A DNA stretch of 64,000 nucleotides. Origin: Afipia sp. GAS231. GTDB lineage: Bacteria; Pseudomonadota; Alphaproteobacteria; Rhizobiales; Xanthobacteraceae. The stretch is taken from positions 7,426,501 to 7,490,500 of the forward strand of contig NZ_LT629703.1 of assembly GCF_900103365.1 (NCBI RefSeq), in the 5' to 3' direction. The notes under the pieces are model-generated. The model searched no databases, was not told the origin of the DNA, and worked only from the letters and a program-made list of their open reading frames with translations. The position numbers were made by a program, and so were the translations under genes. Shown here piece by piece: positions 1 through 7,962 of the stretch; within the stretch, counting starts at the first letter, position 1, and every line of letters starts with the position of its first letter.

Positions 1-1214
1 CGATGCTGCTGCTGACGGTGGTCGCCGCGATGGGCGCGATGGCGCGGGTGTATCTCTCCTGGCAGCGCGGCGAGGATCCGGTGCATCCGTCATGGACGTC
101 GCCCGCGATCTTCTGGACGGCGCTGGCCGGCGGCATCCTGCTCAAGGGGCCGCTGATCCTGATGTTCGTCGGCTTGACGATCCTGACCTTGGCGATCCTC
201 GACCGCTCGGCGGCCTGGCTGTGGCGCATGCGCCCGGTCTGGGGGCTGATGTGGATGCTGGTGCTGGTGTTGCCGTGGTTCGTCGCGATCTTCTGGCGCG
301 CGGGCGATGCGTTCTTCGCCGATTCGATCGGCGGCGACATGCTAAGCAAGCTGGCCGCGCAGGAATCCCATGGCGCGCCGCCCGGCCTGTATTTCCTGCT
401 GTTCTGGGTGACGTTCTGGCCCGGTGCGGCGCTGGCCGGCATGGCCGCGCCGGCGGTGTGGCGCGCGCGGCGCGAGCCCGGCGCGCAGTATCTGCTGGCA
501 TGGCTGATCCCGTCCTGGATCGTGTTCGAACTGGTGCTGACCAAGCTGCCGCATTATGTGCTGCCGCTCTATCCGGCGATTGCGATCCTGACCGTCGGCG
601 CGCTCGAACGCCGGGTGCTGTCGCGCTCCTGGCTGGTGCGTGGCGCGGCCTGGTGGTTTGCGGTCCCGGCGCTGGCCTCGGTTCTCGCCATCGTCGGCGC
701 CATCAAGCTCGCCCATCTGCTGGTGCTTCCGGCCTGGCCAATTCTCGCGGCGGCCATGATCTTCGGCCTGATCGCGTGGTGGATGTTCGAGGACAGCCGC
801 GCCGAACGCTCGCTGCTGAACGGTGTCATTGCCGCGATGTTCCTGTCGATCGGGGTTTACGGCATCGTGATGCCGTCCTTGACGACAGTGTTTCCGAGCG
901 CCGAGATCGCGCGCGCGTTGCGCAACGTCGTCTGCGTCGGGCCGAAAGCCGCGGCCGCGGGCTTTCATGAGCCCAGTCTTGTATTTATGACCGGCACCGA
1001 CACGCTGCTGACCGACGGATCGGGCGCCGCGGATTTCCTGGGCCAAGGGACCTGCCGCTTTGCCCTGGTGGAAGCGCGCTCGGAGCGCGGCTTCGTGCAG
1101 CGCGCCGAAGCCATCGGGCTGCGCTACAACGTCGCCAACCGGATCGACGGCTACAACATCTCGCAAGGCAGGGCGGTTTCGATCGCGATCTTCCGCTCGG
1201 AAGGCACGGAATAG
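1..1214 (+). CDS. GT39/ArnT-like membrane glycosyltransferase, 5' truncated
   Basis: The C-terminal 403 or so residues of a polytopic membrane glycosyltransferase; the start lies before the window, so the ATG at 3 is probably internal. GT39/ArnT/PMT-type enzymes move a sugar from a polyprenyl-phosphate donor onto a lipid or protein on the periplasmic side. Seen here: successive long hydrophobic segments, then TKLPHYVLPLYPA at about visible residue 180, a motif typical of ArnT-like proteins, then more membrane helices and a soluble C-terminal domain of about 110 residues. The catalytic acidic loop would be N-terminal and is outside the window. The stop at 1212-1214 is followed one base later by the PAP2 gene, so the genes are co-transcribed with a GT2 and a LAB_N protein downstream. 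That context suggests decoration of lipid A or another envelope lipid. The acceptor is not determined. Confidence 0.85.
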   Translation, partial: MLLLTVVAAMGAMARVYLSWQRGEDPVHPSWTSPAIFWTALAGGILLKGPLILMFVGLTILTLAILDRSAAWLWRMRPVWGLMWMLVLVLPWFVAIFWRAGDAFFADSIGGDMLSKLAAQESHGAPPGLYFLLFWVTFWPGAALAGMAAPAVWRARREPGAQYLLAWLIPSWIVFELVLTKLPHYVLPLYPAIAILTVGALERRVLSRSWLVRGAAWWFAVPALASVLAIVGAIKLAHLLVLPAWPILAAAMIFGLIAWWMFEDSRAERSLLNGVIAAMFLSIGVYGIVMPSLTTVFPSAEIARALRNVVCVGPKAAAAGFHEPSLVFMTGTDTLLTDGSGAADFLGQGTCRFALVEARSERGFVQRAEAIGLRYNVANRIDGYNISQGRAVSIAIFRSEGTE

Positions 1215-1215
1215 G

Positions 1216-2064
1216 ATGTCCGCGCCCGCAGACATCGCCGAATCCAGGAACTACCCTTCGCGCCTTCTGACGCTGTCCTGGCTGTCGCTGGCCCAACTGG
1301 CGCGCGCGCCGTCGCATTCGCGGCGCGCCGAGGCCGGGCGCCGGGCGGCGCGCCATATCCTGCTGCTCGCAGCCGGCATCGGTCTCTCGATCATTGTGCT
1401 GATGTACGCGCTCGATGCCTGGGAGATCGCCCAGATGCCGACGCGCGGCACGCCGGCGCTGTGGTGGATGCGCATCCTCACCGATTTCGGCAAGGACGAA
1501 TACGTGCTGGGGACACTGGCGGCGTTGCTGATCGTGATTGCGATCGCGGCACCGGCGATGAACGGCATCCAGCGATCGCTGCTGCTCGGTCTCGGCACCC
1601 GCCTGCAATTCCTGTTCGTTGCGGTGCTGTTTCCCGTTCTCGTCGGCGAAGTGATCAAATGGGTCGTCGGCCGTGGCCGGCCGTTTGTCGGCGGCGCCGA
1701 AGCCAATGTCTTCAACTTCTCGCACTTTGCGGGGACCCAGGCCTATTCAAGCTTCCCTTCCGGACATTCCATCACCGCTGCGGCGCTGGCCTTTGCGGTG
1801 GCGGCGGTCTGGCCAGGGGCGAAGGGGGCGGTGATTGTCTATGCCGTCGTCATCGTGTCGACGCGCCTGGTGCTTTTGGCCCATCATCCAAGCGACGTCG
1901 TCGCCGGCGCGCTGCTCGGCGTCGTCGGCGCGATGGGCGTGCGCTACTGGTTCGCGGCCCGGCGACTGGGATTTGCGATCCACCGCGACGGCACGATTGC
2001 ACCGCTGGTGGGACCCTCGTCCGGGCGCCTCAAAAGGGTTGCCCGGGGCGCTTTCGCCCCATAA
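1216..2064 (+). CDS. PAP2-family membrane phosphatase
   Basis: A 282-residue integral membrane phosphatase of the PAP2 (type 2 phosphatidic acid phosphatase) superfamily. All three catalytic motifs are visible: K148 followed by WVVGRGRP, PSGH at 181-184, and STRLVLLAHHPSD with the second catalytic histidine near 223-224. Several hydrophobic segments surround them. Members of this family remove phosphate from polyprenyl-diphosphate, phosphatidylglycerol-phosphate or lipid A. The ATG at 1216 follows the GT39 stop with a one-base gap and is preceded by GGAATAGG; longer versions of the frame reach back into the GT39 gene and are less likely. In this operon it could recycle the lipid carrier or act on lipid A; the substrate is an inference. 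Confidence 0.9.
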   Translation: MSAPADIAESRNYPSRLLTLSWLSLAQLARAPSHSRRAEAGRRAARHILLLAAGIGLSIIVLMYALDAWEIAQMPTRGTPALWWMRILTDFGKDEYVLGTLAALLIVIAIAAPAMNGIQRSLLLGLGTRLQFLFVAVLFPVLVGEVIKWVVGRGRPFVGGAEANVFNFSHFAGTQAYSSFPSGHSITAAALAFAVAAVWPGAKGAVIVYAVVIVSTRLVLLAHHPSDVVAGALLGVVGAMGVRYWFAARRLGFAIHRDGTIAPLVGPSSGRLKRVARGAFAP

Positions 2065-2165
2065 AAGCGGTCGCCCGAGCGTCGGCAAGAACCGGCGACA
2101 GCCGGTTCCGGCCTTGTTCCAGCCCTGATGCTCTTTCAATCCAACCAGCCCAATCCGACCCTGCG

Positions 2166-2921
2166 ATGAGTGCCGATTTGCCTTCCTCCGACAGAGAACC
2201 GGTCGCCGTTTCCATCGTTGTGCCCGTGCGCAACGAAGCGGACAATGTCGCGCCGCTGATCGCGGAGATCGTCGGCGCGCTTGGCGGCCGCTGGGCCTAC
2301 GAAATCATCTACGTCAATGACGGCTCGACCGATGCCACCGCCGAACGTCTGGCGGCGCTGATGCAGCAGTACGGGCAAATCCGGCAGCTCAAGCACGCCA
2401 GTTCGTCCGGCCAGTCGGCCGCGGTGCGCAGCGGCGTGCGGGCGGCGCGGGGCGCGATCGTGGCAACGCTTGATGGCGACGGGCAGAACAATCCGGCGTT
2501 CCTGCCGGATCTGATTTCCGCTGTGGAGCGCGGCGGCGGCTGCGTCGGGCTTGCGGCCGGCCAGCGGGTCGGGCGCAAGGATACCGGCTTCAAGCGGATG
2601 CAGTCGAAGATCGCCAACGCCGTGCGCAATGGGATACTGAAAGACGGCACCCGCGATACCGGTTGCGGGCTGAAGGCGTTTCCGCGCGACGTGTTCCTGT
2701 CGATGCCCTACTTTGACGGGCTGCATCGCTTCCTGCCGGCGCTGGTGCGCCGCGAGGGGTTCGATATCGCCTATGTCGACGTGATCGACCGCCCGCGCCA
2801 TTCCGGCGTGTCCAATTACGGGTTCTTTGACCGGCTGTGGATCGGGATCATGGATCTCGCCGGGGTGTGGTGGCTGATCCGCCGCAAGAAGCCGACGCCC
2901 ACAGCCACTGAGGTTCACTGA
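2166..2921 (+). CDS. GT2 polyprenyl-phosphate glycosyltransferase (DPM1/ArnC-like)
   Basis: A 251-residue GT-A fold family 2 glycosyltransferase. VSIVVPVRNE starts the Rossmann-like nucleotide-binding domain, VNDGSTD is at about 50-56, and LDGDGQNNP (about 102-110) carries the metal and nucleotide-sugar binding aspartates. Enzymes of this type load a sugar (mannose, glucose, Ara4N or GalA) onto undecaprenyl- or dodecaprenyl-phosphate at the cytoplasmic face. Unlike ArnC it has no C-terminal pair of membrane helices, only a short hydrophobic stretch near the end. The next gene, a small LAB_N membrane protein overlapping its stop by one base (TGATG), may supply the membrane function. The ATG at 2166 is chosen because family homology begins just after it; no strong ribosome binding site is seen. 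It would make the donor used by the GT39 enzyme upstream. Confidence 0.88.
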   Translation: MSADLPSSDREPVAVSIVVPVRNEADNVAPLIAEIVGALGGRWAYEIIYVNDGSTDATAERLAALMQQYGQIRQLKHASSSGQSAAVRSGVRAARGAIVATLDGDGQNNPAFLPDLISAVERGGGCVGLAAGQRVGRKDTGFKRMQSKIANAVRNGILKDGTRDTGCGLKAFPRDVFLSMPYFDGLHRFLPALVRREGFDIAYVDVIDRPRHSGVSNYGFFDRLWIGIMDLAGVWWLIRRKKPTPTATEVH

Positions 2922-3259
2922 TGTTGATTCAATACGGCCAGGCGCTTGGCGACTATCTCTACGACGTCTTCGTCGCCAAGTTCGATTTCTGGCTGGCGTT
3001 CGGCCTGATCGCGCAACTGCTGTTCACGGCGCGTTTCCTGGTGCAGTGGATCTCCAGCGAGCGCGCCGGACAGAGCGTGGTGCCGATGGCGTTCTGGTTC
3101 TTCTCGATGGGCGGCGGGCTGATGACGCTGGTCTACGGCATTGCCAAGCGCGAACCTGTGATCATCCTCGGCCAGGCGATGGCGACCGTGATCTACATCC
3201 GCAACATCATGCTGATCGTGAAGAACCGCGGCACGAGCTCCAGGACGCTGGATCGCTAG
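2921..3259 (+). CDS. LAB_N (lipid-A-disaccharide synthase N-terminal-like) membrane protein
   Basis: A 112-residue protein with three or four hydrophobic segments, matching the small LAB_N family named after the membrane extension found on some LpxB proteins. Conserved-looking stretches are FTARFLVQWISSERA (about 35-49) and the closing IYIRNIMLIVKN. It is translationally coupled to the GT2 gene through a TGATG overlap. In many alphaproteobacteria this family travels with a GT2 polyprenyl-phosphate transferase, and rhizobial homologues of such sets take part in lipid A sugar modification; the exact biochemical role of the domain is not established. Its last four bases overlap the convergent LysR gene, both stops lying inside CTAG. 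Confidence 0.85.
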   Translation: MLIQYGQALGDYLYDVFVAKFDFWLAFGLIAQLLFTARFLVQWISSERAGQSVVPMAFWFFSMGGGLMTLVYGIAKREPVIILGQAMATVIYIRNIMLIVKNRGTSSRTLDR

Positions 3260-4164
3260 CCGCGGGCCGCGCCGGCGTCCTTTCGCACCATCGCCAGAAA
3301 TGCGGCGGCTGATGACGCCAGCGCATCGTCCCGGACCGCCAGGTTGAGCTGGCCCTTCGGATTGTGCGGGCCGGACAGCGGACGGTAGACGACGGCATCG
3401 AGATGCAGGCGCTGCATCGATGAAGGCACCACGGAAATACCCACGCCCGCGGCCACCAGATTCAGCGTCGAAACGATCTGCGGCGCCTCATGGGCGATAT
3501 CCGGATTGAATCCGCTGACGATGCAGGCCGCAATCACTGAATCGTAAAGTCCGGCACCGACGGCGCGCGGATAACCGATGAACTTTTCATGCGCCAGCAA
3601 TTTGAGCGTGAGGCTGCGGCGGCCTTTCGCAAGGGGGTGGCGCGCCGGAAGTGCCACGACCATCGGCTCTTCGATGAGCGGCACGATCGTGACACCGGCG
3701 GGCGTGCCGATCGCGGTGCGGATGAATGCCACATCGACCCGGCCGGCTTGCAGGCGCTCGATCAGTCCCGGTGTGCTGTTTTGCTCGAACTGAATCTTCA
3801 TCTGCGGATGGGCACGCCGGTAGGATCGGATCGCCTTCGGTGGAAATGGATGAAAGCACGCCGAGGTCGTCAGCCCGATCCGGAGATCGCCCAGCTCGCC
3901 GCGTGAAACGCGGCTGACCGTGTCAACGGCGCGGTCGACGCTTGCAAATATCGATGCCGCCTCGTCGCGCAGCGCGACACCGGCTTCCGTCAGTTCGACG
4001 CCGCGCGGCTTGCGACGGAACAACTGCGCGCCGAGGCTCTGTTCGAACCGTTTGATCTGCTGGCTGAGCGGCGCCTGCTGAATGCCGAGCCGCGCCGCCG
4101 CCCGGGTGATGTGCAATTCTTCGGCGACGACGAGAAAATAGCCGAGCAGGCGAAGGTCCATCAC
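3256..4164 (-). CDS. LysR-family transcriptional regulator
   Basis: A 302-residue LysR regulator. The N-terminal winged helix-turn-helix is clear: LGYFLVVAEELHITRAAARL (about 6-25), then LSQQIKRFEQSLGAQLFRR, followed by the linker helix and a periplasmic-binding-protein-like effector domain (about 90-295). It starts at the double ATG at 4164 and is divergent from the small gene at 4239. The short AT-rich gap between them probably carries its operator. LysR proteins usually control a divergent neighbour. Here the divergent gene is a small unknown protein followed by a broken leuC, so the original target may have been lost. The effector is unknown. Confidence 0.93.
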   Translation of the reverse strand: MMDLRLLGYFLVVAEELHITRAAARLGIQQAPLSQQIKRFEQSLGAQLFRRKPRGVELTEAGVALRDEAASIFASVDRAVDTVSRVSRGELGDLRIGLTTSACFHPFPPKAIRSYRRAHPQMKIQFEQNSTPGLIERLQAGRVDVAFIRTAIGTPAGVTIVPLIEEPMVVALPARHPLAKGRRSLTLKLLAHEKFIGYPRAVGAGLYDSVIAACIVSGFNPDIAHEAPQIVSTLNLVAAGVGISVVPSSMQRLHLDAVVYRPLSGPHNPKGQLNLAVRDDALASSAAAFLAMVRKDAGAARG

Positions 4165-4238
4165 TCATATCCTAACTCTATGGATTGTCCTTATCTCATA
4201 TATTGGATGTGTGCTCCAGGGATTGCTACGGTCCGGAC
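4165..4238. promoter_or_regulatory. Divergent LysR intergenic region
   Basis: A 74-bp AT-rich gap between the divergent LysR gene and the small gene at 4239. It contains the direct repeat CTCATAT at 4164-4170 and 4195-4201, and the pair ATCC/GGAT flanking 9 bp near 4170-4186. LysR regulators bind such gaps, usually at a T-N11-A motif, but no single site is compelling. Assignment rests mainly on position. Confidence 0.35.
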
Positions 4239-4511
4239 ATGAATCATGGTCCGGATGCCCTCGTGCTCGATTTCGTGGAATGGATCGCGGCCAGCCCGCG
4301 CCGCTACTGCGATGTCATGGAGGCGTGGCGGACGAGCTGCCCGCGATTGACCATCTGGGAAGACGCCATCGACCAGGGGTTGGTGCAGCGTTGCCGCATC
4401 GATGGCGAACTGTCGATCGAGGCCACCGAAGCCGGGCGCGACCTGCTGGCGAAAACACGAATGCGGTTTCACGGCATCCAGGACGGGCGGGATGCGCCAA
4501 ACTCTCTATGA
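4239..4511 (+). CDS. Small conserved-looking hypothetical protein (winged-helix-like)
   Basis: A 90-residue soluble protein. The fragment [27 protein letters not shown] followed by a DAIDQGLV segment and a short strand pair looks like a compact winged-helix domain, and I recall similar unnamed small proteins in Bradyrhizobium; no function is known to me. ATG 4239 is preferred over the TTG at 4185, which would lie inside the LysR promoter. Its 3' end overlaps the start of the leuC remnant by 20 bp. It could be a small DNA-binding protein, but this is a fold impression only. Confidence 0.55.
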   Translation: MNHGPDALVLDFVEWIAASPRRYCDVMEAWRTSCPRLTIWEDAIDQGLVQRCRIDGELSIEATEAGRDLLAKTRMRFHGIQDGRDAPNSL

Positions 4512-4680
4512 CAAGATCTGGCGCGACCATCTGGTCGATGAGGCGCCGGACGGCACCTGCCTGCTGTATGTCGACCGCCACCTCGTGCACGAGGTGGAAA
4601 GTCCGCAGGCCTTCGCGAGCCTGCGGCGCGCGGGGCTGCCGGTGAGGGCTCCCGAAAAGACGCCGGCTCCGGCCTGGTGA
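4492..4680 (+). pseudogene. leuC: leuC remnant: N-terminal fragment of 3-isopropylmalate dehydratase large subunit
   Basis: A 62-codon frame whose first 57 or so residues match the conserved N terminus of LeuC-type aconitases: [33 protein letters not shown] and VRAPEKT. The match then stops, PAPAW follows and a TGA ends the frame at 4678-4680. A working LeuC has about 465-475 residues with three iron-sulphur cysteines, none of which is present. No continuation is visible downstream before the Na/Pi gene at 4734. This is therefore a deletion remnant of a leuC paralogue rather than a functional gene. LysR regulators often sit beside isopropylmalate-dehydratase paralogues, which fits the neighbour at 3256-4164. 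A true leuC would be expected elsewhere in the genome. Confidence 0.75.
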
Positions 4681-4733
4681 AGCGGCAAGCCGAAGCCGAA
4701 GGGCTGAGCGCGGGGAGCGCCACCAGCCTCTGA

Positions 4734-6428
4734 TCAGCGCGGCGTCGAGGGCGCAGCACCATTGGCGATCACGGCAAGATCGGCTTCGGTCGAGCGGTAG
4801 GCGGCCAGCTCGCCGGCGGCATCGAGCACGGGGTAGGCCACCGAACAGATGTGCGAGTGGATCCGCCGGAGGTCGCGCAGCACGTCGAGATGCAGGGAGG
4901 TGGTCTCGATGGTCTCGGGCCGCCCCTCGCGCAGCCGATCGAGGTGTCGCTCGGTGGCGGCAAGCTCGGCATTGCGCAGCGCGGATTTCTCGGCCAGCAG
5001 CTTGCGCGCCTCGTTGACGTCGCCCGACATGAAGACGCCGAATGCGATCCGCAGCGAATCCATCGTGCGCTTGTGAAAGGCCGAAAGCTCCTCGGCGCCT
5101 TCAGTCGAGAACTGGAACCGTCGCTTGATCTTCTTGGTCGCCAACTCGCTCAGGTTCTTGTCGATGATGTCGCCGATATGCTCGAGGTTGATGGCAAAGG
5201 AGACGATCTCCATCGCGCGCTGTCCTTCGCGCTCGTCGAGACTGCCGCGGGTCAGTTTGGTGACATAGAGCTTGATCGCCTCGTCGAGGCTGTCGACGCT
5301 GTTGTCCATCCGCGAGACCTGGTCGACCAGCGTGCGGTCGTTGGTCATCATCGCCGCCATCACCTTGCGGAGCATGACTTCGACTTGATCGCCCATATGG
5401 AGCGTCTCGCGCGCGGCATCCGTCAGCGCCAGCGACGGAGTTTCGAGCGCGCTGTCGTCGAGATAGCGCGGGCGCGACGGATCGGCTTCCAGCACCCGCG
5501 TGGGCAATAGTCGCTTCAAAAGCCGCGCCATGCCGTCGAGCAGGCCGATGAAGATGACGGCGGTCGCAATGTTGAAGGCGATGTGGAACAAGGCGGTCGC
5601 CTTGGCCAGATCCGGCTGCCAGGAGGCCAGCAACTCCGAGATCGGATGGAGGAACGGCGCCACCAATGCCACGCCGGCGAGCCGGTTGACGAGATTGCCG
5701 AGCGGAAGCCGGTAGCTCGCTGGGTTGTCGCGGCGGGCGCCTTCGAAAATCGGGTTGATCGCGCTGCCGAGATTGGCGCCGAGCACGAGCGCCAGCGCCG
5801 CCGGCGCCGAGATGAAATGCGCATAGGCCAGCGACATCACCAGCAGCACGCTGGCGACGGAGGAATGCACCACCCAGGTCACGACCGCGCCGAAGACGAT
5901 GCAAAGCACGGGATCGCCGGTGATGGCGCTCATGAACACGCGCACGCCGGGCGCATTCTCGGCCGGCGCCAGCGTGTCGAGCAGGATATGCAGCGCCAGC
6001 AGCATCAGGCCGAGGCCGATCGAGACGCGTCCGATATCCTTGATGCGCGAGCGCGGTCCGCTGCGGAACGCGACCAGGCCGATGATGAACAGCACGGGGG
6101 CGACGGCGGCGATATTGAACGACAGCACCTGCACGATCAGCGTGGTGCCGACATTGGCGCCGAGCATGATGGCGAGCGCCGGCACCAGGCTGACCAGTCC
6201 CTCCGACGTGAACGAACTCGTGATCAAGGCGGTGGCGGTACTGCTCTGCAGCAGCGCCGTCAGGCCGAGGCCAGCGGCAAAGGCGGTGAAGCGGTTGCTC
6301 AGCCCCTTGGCCAGCAACAGACGCAGGTCGGGCCCGAACGCGCGCAGAATGCCGCTATGGACCATATGCAGGCCCCACAGCAGCAGCGCCACGCCGCCCA
6401 TCAGGTCGAGAAGAACCATCGTTCCCAT
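4734..6428 (-). CDS. Na/Pi cotransporter family protein with PhoU-like C-terminal domain
   Basis: A 564-residue transporter of the NptA/YjbB type. The membrane part (about 1-330) contains the duplicated Na/Pi signature: LLQSSTATALITSS at about 59-72 and the diverged repeat VVHSSVASVLLVMS at about 186-199. The C-terminal 200 residues (about 350-540) are helical and PhoU-like, with charged heptads and AINLEHIGDIIDKNLSEL. Such proteins move phosphate coupled to sodium; in E. coli, YjbB exports phosphate. The ATG at 6428 (MGTMVLLDLMGG) is preferred because the 47 residues upstream are not hydrophobic and look unlike the family; the second ATG at 6419 is also possible. It is divergent from the PilZ gene. 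Transport direction is not decided by sequence. Confidence 0.88.
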   Translation of the reverse strand: MGTMVLLDLMGGVALLLWGLHMVHSGILRAFGPDLRLLLAKGLSNRFTAFAAGLGLTALLQSSTATALITSSFTSEGLVSLVPALAIMLGANVGTTLIVQVLSFNIAAVAPVLFIIGLVAFRSGPRSRIKDIGRVSIGLGLMLLALHILLDTLAPAENAPGVRVFMSAITGDPVLCIVFGAVVTWVVHSSVASVLLVMSLAYAHFISAPAALALVLGANLGSAINPIFEGARRDNPASYRLPLGNLVNRLAGVALVAPFLHPISELLASWQPDLAKATALFHIAFNIATAVIFIGLLDGMARLLKRLLPTRVLEADPSRPRYLDDSALETPSLALTDAARETLHMGDQVEVMLRKVMAAMMTNDRTLVDQVSRMDNSVDSLDEAIKLYVTKLTRGSLDEREGQRAMEIVSFAINLEHIGDIIDKNLSELATKKIKRRFQFSTEGAEELSAFHKRTMDSLRIAFGVFMSGDVNEARKLLAEKSALRNAELAATERHLDRLREGRPETIETTSLHLDVLRDLRRIHSHICSVAYPVLDAAGELAAYRSTEADLAVIANGAAPSTPR

Positions 6429-6692
6429 GCTCGCTTGCTTTCCCGGCAATTCGAGTCGCGCGATCACGCTACCGCCAATCGAGAGCGGATCAACCCTTGA
6501 ATTTGCTGAAAATTGCGCGTGCGGTGGCGCGATGATGGGCGCTTTTGGCGGCGCGCAATGCCCCGCCATCGGTAAACGGAGTCGAAAGGCAACCGTTACA
6601 ATGCCAGCTTTCGCGCTAGCTTAATCCCAAGACTTCTCCTGTACACCGGAGGCTCAATCGGGCGCATCAATCGAGCAGGGCCAGGGAATCAA

Positions 6693-6950
6693 ATGTTTGC
6701 AGCAGCAGCAGCCAATCGCCGCAAGAGCGAACGTCGTGCGTGCAGGAGTTTTGCCAAGATCCAGTTCGCGACCGGCGGACTGCCGCGGGATTGCATGATC
6801 TCGGACATCTCCGACGGCGGCGTGAAGATCATCGCTGAATACCCGGAGATTCCGACCGAGTTCACGGTGATCTTCTCGGAGGGGCGGCCGCGCGTATGCA
6901 AGCTCGCCTGGCGGATCGGCTTCGAGCTGGGTGCTCAGTTCGTCGATTAG
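6693..6950 (+). CDS. PilZ-domain protein, probable c-di-GMP binder
   Basis: An 85-residue single-domain PilZ protein. The two c-di-GMP motifs are present: an arginine cluster RRKSERR at about 9-15 (RxxxR type) and DISDGG at about 38-43 (D/NxSxxG). The rest forms the short beta barrel. Such free-standing PilZ proteins are common in Bradyrhizobium and may link c-di-GMP to motility or surface functions, but the partner is unknown. It stands alone between a divergent phosphate transporter and the TadD-like lipoprotein. About 260 bp of untranslated sequence separates it from the transporter start, enough for two promoters. Confidence 0.88.
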   Translation: MFAAAAANRRKSERRACRSFAKIQFATGGLPRDCMISDISDGGVKIIAEYPEIPTEFTVIFSEGRPRVCKLAWRIGFELGAQFVD

Positions 6951-7117
6951 GCCCGATCGCCTCGGCAAAAAGGCCGGGGCCGGCAAGGCGAATTCGCAGG
7001 GCCGGGGGGCCATGTGCCCCCGGAGGTCTTCCGTTACCGCAAAATCCCGGGAACTTAACCTGAATTTAGGGTTAAGCTGTGAGCGTGCTCGGACAGCGCC
7101 GACTGCGAGTCCAGTAC

Positions 7118-7942
7118 ATGTTCCAGAAATCGATCCAGCCCCCCCGCGTCGCACGACTTCTTGCGGGGACGGCTACCGCCATCGTCCTGGCCGTGGCGCT
7201 TTGCAGTTGCCAGACCGCCAGTGACATTTCTGATGTCACCGGATCGCTCGGCGAGAAGTCCGACGCCAAGCGCTCGGCCGACCCGCGGCGCGACGTCGAA
7301 CTCGCCCAGGAGCGCTTTAAGGCCAACCCCAAGGACGCCGAGGCGGCGCTGCAATACGGCAAGGCACTGCGCGCCTCGGGCCAGCGTGCCCAGGCGGTGG
7401 CGGTGCTCGAACAGGCGACAATTTCTCATGCCGGCAACAAGGCGCTGCTCGCCGGCTACGGCCGCGCGCTGGCCGACAACGGCAACTTCCAGCAGGCCTT
7501 TGAAGTGCTCGGCCGCGCCCACAGCCCGGAAGATCCGGATTGGCGAATCCTGTCGGCGCAGGGCGCGACGCTGGATCAACTCGGCCGGTTCGAGGAGGCG
7601 CGGCAGTATTACGGCAGCGCCCTGAAGATCGTGCCCGACGAGCCGTCGGTGCTGTCCAACCTCGGACTTTCCTACGTGCTTTCGAAAGACCTGTCGAAGG
7701 CCGAGGAGACGATGCGGCGCGCGTATGAGCGTGCGCCGGCCGATCAGCGCGTGCGCGCCAATCTGGCGCTCGCGGTGGGCCTGCAGGGCCGTCTCGCCGA
7801 GGCTGAAAAGATCGTGCGGGCAGACCTGCCGCCGAATGAAGCGGCCGCGAATGTCACGCAACTGAAACGGCTGCTGGCGCGCAAGGAAGGCCGCGCGGAG
7901 GTCGACAAGATGCCGATCGCCGCAGCCGGCCGCGCCAACTAG
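7118..7942 (+). CDS. TPR lipoprotein, TadD-like
   Basis: A 274-residue tetratricopeptide-repeat protein. A hydrophobic N-terminal segment ends in LAVALCSC, a lipobox-like sequence with Cys31 the best lipidation site, so it should be anchored in the outer membrane facing the periplasm. TPR helices run from about 60 to 240 (for example DAEAALQYGKALRASGQRAQ and PSVLSNLGLSYVLSKDLSKA). In Tad/Flp pili, TadD is a TPR lipoprotein needed for pilus assembly, and the cpa genes end 20 bp away on the opposite strand, so the TadD assignment rests on both fold and context. The ATG at 7118 is chosen; a GTG at 7079 would add 13 residues. Confidence 0.82.
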   Translation: MFQKSIQPPRVARLLAGTATAIVLAVALCSCQTASDISDVTGSLGEKSDAKRSADPRRDVELAQERFKANPKDAEAALQYGKALRASGQRAQAVAVLEQATISHAGNKALLAGYGRALADNGNFQQAFEVLGRAHSPEDPDWRILSAQGATLDQLGRFEEARQYYGSALKIVPDEPSVLSNLGLSYVLSKDLSKAEETMRRAYERAPADQRVRANLALAVGLQGRLAEAEKIVRADLPPNEAAANVTQLKRLLARKEGRAEVDKMPIAAAGRAN

Positions 7943-7962
7943 GGCGCCCCCACAGCTTCGAG

